Origin: CAJXZP01 sp964195485
Lineage (GTDB): Bacteria; Bacteroidota; Bacteroidia; Flavobacteriales_G; Salibacteraceae
Assembly: GCA_964195485.1 (NCBI GenBank)
Contig: CAXMPG010000104.1
Coordinates: forward strand, 1 to 9,557
Direction of reading: 5' to 3'
DNA length: 9,557 bases
Part shown: positions 6,129-9,557 of the stretch, in pieces
Layout of the letters: every line of letters starts with the position of its first letter
Numbering within the stretch: the first letter of the stretch is position 1
Notes under the pieces: model-generated
The model's input: the letters and a program-made list of their open reading frames with translations, nothing else
What the model was told of the DNA's origin: nothing
Database searches by the model: none
Program-made: the position numbers and the translations under genes

Positions 6129-7535
6129 GTGTTTTATAAGGCCTACATTTCTTCATTTACCCATGACGAAAGTGTCACGTACTTAGGTTTTGTTCACGAT
6201 AGTTTTATGGATATTATTTCTTTCAGTAATTGGTATACCAACAACCACATTCTAAATACGCTTTTTATTAAATACTCCGAACTGCTTTTCGGAAACTCAG
6301 AAATCGCTTTAAGGCTACCAAACCTATTACTATTGGTGGTTTATATGTTTTATGGTTATCAATTATTTAAAGATTCAAAGCCATTTCTTACGATTTCCGT
6401 TTTCACGCTTTTAATCACCAGTTTGTCATTAATAGATTTGTTTAGTTTAGCCCGTGGTTACGGTATGTCTTGTGGCTTTATGTTAATGAGTTTATATCAC
6501 TTTATGGCCTATAGTAAAGTGCCAAATAAGAAAGATCTTATTTTGTTTCATTTTGGGGCATTATTGGCCTCTTTAAGTAGCTTCACCATGGTCACCTTTT
6601 ATGTGGCTTTATTGATGGTATATAACGTGCAGTTATTCATTAGTATAAAATTGGTTCAAGGTGAAAAGTTTCGCTTTTTTCAAATAAATAAAGGGCATAT
6701 AATCCCTTTAATTTTAGTTGCTGCGGTTTTATTTGAACCCTTGAGAAGAGTAATTTCTAATAGCGATTTAAATTTTGGGGGCAAAAACGGATTCTATCAA
6801 GATACCGTGCATAGCTTAATTTTCAATGTTTTTCATGGCGCATCAATGCCGGCCGAAATCTTTCTTCTATTTCAGTTTCTTTTTACCGTGGTTGTGCTAA
6901 TTCCACTGGTTCTTATTCTGGTTAAAATCTATCAAAAACAAACGACATTTTTCACCGAACAAAGAGCTCTGATAACATCAACGTTATTAATGATTTTAAT
7001 TCCGGTCATTATAATAATGCAACATATTATTCTTAAATCCGATTATCCCATTAGTCGATTTTCGGTATTCTTAGTCCCGTTATTTATTATCCAATTTGGA
7101 TTCCTAATTAATTATTTCTCGGTTACTGAATTTAAAAAAACGAGTATAATTATTATGGTTGGTTTATCACTAGTATCGGCTGTCAGCTTTGTAAATAAGG
7201 CTGATTTAGAATCATCTGCAGAGTGGAAGTATGATGCTAATACCAAAAACATGTTACAAACTTTAGATTCTTTACGGATACAAAATGGAAACAACCCTCT
7301 GCATATTAGTCTAGGTATAAATTGGCAATTTGAACCTACTATAAACTACTACAAAGAAACCAAAAATTTAGATTGGTTAGGTACCATTGACAGGGATGGA
7401 ATTAGCGATGCCGATGATTTTATGTATCTTTTTTACCGAGAGTTTCAAACCATGAATACGGAGAATTATGAGGTGGTTAAAGCGTATGAAAATAGCGGTA
7501 CAATCCTTATTAAAAACAAATCAAGCTTACCGTAA
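6129..7535 (+). CDS. GT-C-fold membrane glycosyltransferase-like protein, 5' end doubtful
   Basis: GT-C enzymes of the PMT/ArnT type move sugars from polyprenyl-phosphate donors on the outer face of the inner membrane. This 468-residue protein has the hallmark THDE motif at 11-14 (Asp13-Glu14), a following NNH (38-40) and FGNSEIALRLPNLL (54-67). SLARGYGM (106-113) and YPISRFSVFLVPLF (306-319) follow, with about nine predicted membrane helices between 65 and 355 and a soluble C-terminal domain from about 356. Family members normally have a first membrane helix before the Asp-Glu loop. Here only some ten residues precede it, and the start is a GTG. The frame is open upstream only to a TGA at 6108, and the extra codons (RIATFVFYKAY when read through) look like the tail of that missing helix. 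The gene may therefore be 5'-truncated, frameshifted or mis-sequenced. No strong promoter is visible; GACCTTTG (6122-6129) is one mismatch from TAnnTTTG. The acceptor is unknown. Confidence 0.7.
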   Translation: MFYKAYISSFTHDESVTYLGFVHDSFMDIISFSNWYTNNHILNTLFIKYSELLFGNSEIALRLPNLLLLVVYMFYGYQLFKDSKPFLTISVFTLLITSLSLIDLFSLARGYGMSCGFMLMSLYHFMAYSKVPNKKDLILFHFGALLASLSSFTMVTFYVALLMVYNVQLFISIKLVQGEKFRFFQINKGHIIPLILVAAVLFEPLRRVISNSDLNFGGKNGFYQDTVHSLIFNVFHGASMPAEIFLLFQFLFTVVVLIPLVLILVKIYQKQTTFFTEQRALITSTLLMILIPVIIIMQHIILKSDYPISRFSVFLVPLFIIQFGFLINYFSVTEFKKTSIIIMVGLSLVSAVSFVNKADLESSAEWKYDANTKNMLQTLDSLRIQNGNNPLHISLGINWQFEPTINYYKETKNLDWLGTIDRDGISDADDFMYLFYREFQTMNTENYEVVKAYENSGTILIKNKSSLP

Positions 7536-7698
7536 TAGGCTGACTTTTTGGTGTTGATTATTTTTGGACTTTTGTTTTTCAGGTTGGCTTATCCGTTGCT
7601 TGGGCTCGTGTTTAAATAAAAGTTGAAATTCTTTAATTACCTTTTCTAACTTATCAGATTATAGCTAAGAAAAACGCCATGTATTACTATCCCATAAC
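7536..7698. other. AT-rich spacer between convergent genes
   Basis: This 163-base gap separates the ends of the GT-C and penicillin acylase genes. It is T-rich on the plus strand, with runs of four or five T shortly after the GT-C stop. I find no stable hairpin comparable to the other two terminators in the window, and no gene. Confidence 0.5.
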
Positions 7699-9557
7699 CT
7701 ACTTCACCACAAAAGTCCAAATACCTTCTTTATCTCTTAAAATATCGGATTTAACCATTTTTTGAGTTCTGAATTCTCCGTTTACATACATCATGGCTTG
7801 ATCATCATAATGCGGATTCATAACGTTACCTGATACGCCAGTTGGGTTGATGCTTATTGAATTATCTATATCATCAAAATCCATTAAGATTCGCATAGCG
7901 GGTCCTGATCTAGAGGTATAAATCCCATCACCGTTTAGGGTAAAAGCAATTTTATTAATGACTTCTTCGCCACCACCGGCAGGAAATGGACCTACGTTAA
8001 ATATTTTGTCCATCGGTTCCTGTCGACCAATAGGGTGTATGTGCGCAATAAAGTGAACCTTATTCCAATTCCAAGAACTCACATCTGCGCCTAATTGAGC
8101 GGTTAGTTCTTCCACTGATTTAATGAATGCCGCATTTACAATGTTTGTACGGGTTTCAATTTCTGGAGTAGTAATATTGTCCCACCAAACCGATGTATCG
8201 TTAACGAGTAGCGGTCTAACAGCGTGCAGGTATATGGAAGTAGAAAGAAATAAATCAAATCTTCTTTTAGTCATTTCATCTTCTAAAGACATCTGTAAAA
8301 TGTGATAAATCATTTTATAGTAAATGGTAGGAGCTACTTGGTTTCCATCATGTTCTCCAGTCCATGCCAAAGCCGCGTTAAGTGCTGCTTTTTCTGTTTC
8401 GGTTGAGGCTTTAACCAAAGAAGCAATCTCCTTTACATTATTTGGGTATTCTGATGATTTATCGCTCATAACAAGCGTTTTCATTGCATCTATATCCCAA
8501 TCATCTCTTTTTTCAATGGCTTCTGAAATGGCCTTGTAACGTGCTCCTGCGTAATAGTACCCGGGATGCATCACACCATTGAAGCTGTCTGGTTGGTTAT
8601 TGGCAGAAACCACATAACCACTTTCAGGATTAATGTTTCTAGGATTATAAGAAAAATCATAAAACCCTAAAGGATCGTCTTCACCTGTAGCGCCATCCAG
8701 TACTAATTTAGACTGCACATGATCTGGTCTATGAATTAATTTGGCAGACCCATACCAACCAATATTACCTTCAATATCACCGTACATAATATTTAAACCT
8801 GGAGAATCAATATCCCTAGCGGCTTTTTCAAAATCATTAAATTCGGTAGAAGTGGATAACCGCGCTATAGCGTACAGTTTTCTATCTGTTACTTTATTAG
8901 CTACAAACCAAATGGAAACAGGTTTATCTAAATCTTGGCTGAATTTATCCAATTCACTAATTATAGGTCCGTGTGGAGTAGTGGTAACGGTAAACACAAC
9001 GGGGTCTTGTCCTTTAACACAAATAGTTTCTTCTCGTTTTTTTAAATCTACCCATTCATTTTTGTAAAGCACTTTATCGTCTTTAATCGTTTCGCTATAC
9101 AAATCCGTAGCATCCGCAGGAAATATGGTTAACCCCCAAGAGTGGTGCTGATTATGTGCGACAAGTGGGTAAGGAATTCCGGCTAAAAAATTTCCATATA
9201 ACTTAGTGTTGGGTGTTTCTAGGTGGGCCTCATACCACACCGAAGGCTGTGATAATCCAATATGGGTATCGTTAGCAAAAAGCACTTTACCAGATTTTGA
9301 TTTATCACCGCTAATTACCCAAGAGTTAGAACCATAAAAGATAGGAACAGGTAATCTATCCAAGACCTGACTTACGTGTTCTGAAATAGGCGTGAAATCA
9401 GTGGTGTCGGCAATAATATTTTGATTAGGAATAGTCACATCTGATGGAATGTGTCCTAAACTTAAATCGGTAATATACTGAGAACCTAGATTGTTATTTA
9501 TCCAATTAAGCATAGGCTCGTTTTTCAATTCCATAGAGAAACCAAAACCCATATAGC
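7699..9557 (-). CDS. Penicillin acylase family protein, N-terminus beyond the window
   Basis: These Ntn-hydrolases are made as precursors that cut themselves into alpha and beta chains and hydrolyse amide bonds of beta-lactams, acyl-homoserine lactones or other acylated amines, usually in the periplasm. The frame is open to the window edge; 617 residues follow the first in-frame ATG at 9552, which is internal. By comparison with the usual ~780-800 residues, the signal peptide and most of the alpha chain (perhaps 170-180 residues) are missing. Residues counted from that ATG: the processing site and nucleophile are Gly74/Ser75 in GSNSW (74-78). Next come SKSGKVLFANDTHIG (85-99) and HNQHHSWGLT (133-142). 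FPADATDLY (144-152) has Asp147 and Asp150 as likely calcium ligands. SANNQP (316-321) holds the oxyanion/catalytic Asn. The C-terminal block HYDDQ is at 581-585. All key residues seen are intact, so it is probably active. The substrate is not predictable. Confidence 0.92.
   Translation of the reverse strand, partial: YMGFGFSMELKNEPMLNWINNNLGSQYITDLSLGHIPSDVTIPNQNIIADTTDFTPISEHVSQVLDRLPVPIFYGSNSWVISGDKSKSGKVLFANDTHIGLSQPSVWYEAHLETPNTKLYGNFLAGIPYPLVAHNQHHSWGLTIFPADATDLYSETIKDDKVLYKNEWVDLKKREETICVKGQDPVVFTVTTTPHGPIISELDKFSQDLDKPVSIWFVANKVTDRKLYAIARLSTSTEFNDFEKAARDIDSPGLNIMYGDIEGNIGWYGSAKLIHRPDHVQSKLVLDGATGEDDPLGFYDFSYNPRNINPESGYVVSANNQPDSFNGVMHPGYYYAGARYKAISEAIEKRDDWDIDAMKTLVMSDKSSEYPNNVKEIASLVKASTETEKAALNAALAWTGEHDGNQVAPTIYYKMIYHILQMSLEDEMTKRRFDLFLSTSIYLHAVRPLLVNDTSVWWDNITTPEIETRTNIVNAAFIKSVEELTAQLGADVSSWNWNKVHFIAHIHPIGRQEPMDKIFNVGPFPAGGGEEVINKIAFTLNGDGIYTSRSGPAMRILMDFDDIDNSISINPTGVSGNVMNPHYDDQAMMYVNGEFRTQKMVKSDILRDKEGIWTFVVK

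Noticed and set aside
7112..7294. 60-codon minus-strand frame inside the GT-C gene
   Set aside because: Antisense to the coding sequence, with no recognisable domain, start context or promoter.
8123..9067. Three plus-strand frames (8123-8305, 8324-8539, 8741-9067) antisense to the acylase gene
   Set aside because: They mirror conserved penicillin-acylase sequence on the opposite strand; a run of antisense open frames is expected from codon bias, and none resembles a known protein.

Overview
The window looks like chromosomal DNA of a marine or environmental Bacteroidetes bacterium, most likely class Flavobacteriia. The base composition is AT-rich. Starts lack convincing Shine-Dalgarno sequences, and one promoter has the TAnnTTTG -7 box typical of the phylum. 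The protein set also fits: a Bacteroidetes-type SMUG2 DNA glycosylase, a lipoprotein with Lys/Glu residues right after the lipid Cys, a Bacteroidetes-type tryptophan 2,3-dioxygenase and a large penicillin-acylase precursor. I see no rRNA, tRNA, CRISPR array, transposase or phage gene.

Layout. Bases 1-63 hold only a short tandem repeat. From 1722 down to 64 (minus strand) runs a two-gene unit: an LpxL-like lipid acyltransferase followed 12 bases later by a CPBP-type membrane protein with degenerate active-site motifs. A roughly 200-base divergent spacer (1723-1926) carries a TAnnTTTG promoter for that unit and an imperfect repeat/palindrome cluster. The SMUG2-family glycosylase (1927-2604, plus) follows and ends in a strong bidirectional hairpin terminator (2654-2687) shared with the convergent lipoprotein gene (3369-2707, minus). 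Further along are a MATE efflux transporter (4890-3556, minus) and, divergent from it, tryptophan 2,3-dioxygenase (5078-6010, plus), which closes with a textbook UUCG-loop terminator. A GT-C-like membrane glycosyltransferase (6129-7535, plus) follows; its 5' end looks damaged or wrongly delimited. The window ends inside a penicillin acylase family precursor (9557-7699, minus) whose N-terminus lies beyond the edge.

How the genes relate. Apart from the acyltransferase/CPBP pair, these are independently transcribed genes of envelope biology, DNA repair, amino-acid catabolism and drug export, with no single shared pathway. I found no convincing new multi-gene system. The points that merit a second look are the repeat cluster at 1779-1864, the missing first glutamate in the CPBP protein, the missing first membrane segment of the GT-C protein, and the palindrome between the MATE and dioxygenase genes.

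Several starts were shortened or chosen by reading the sequence: ATG rather than upstream TTG for the glycosylase, the MATE transporter and the dioxygenase. GTG starts are kept for the acyltransferase and, provisionally, the GT-C protein.
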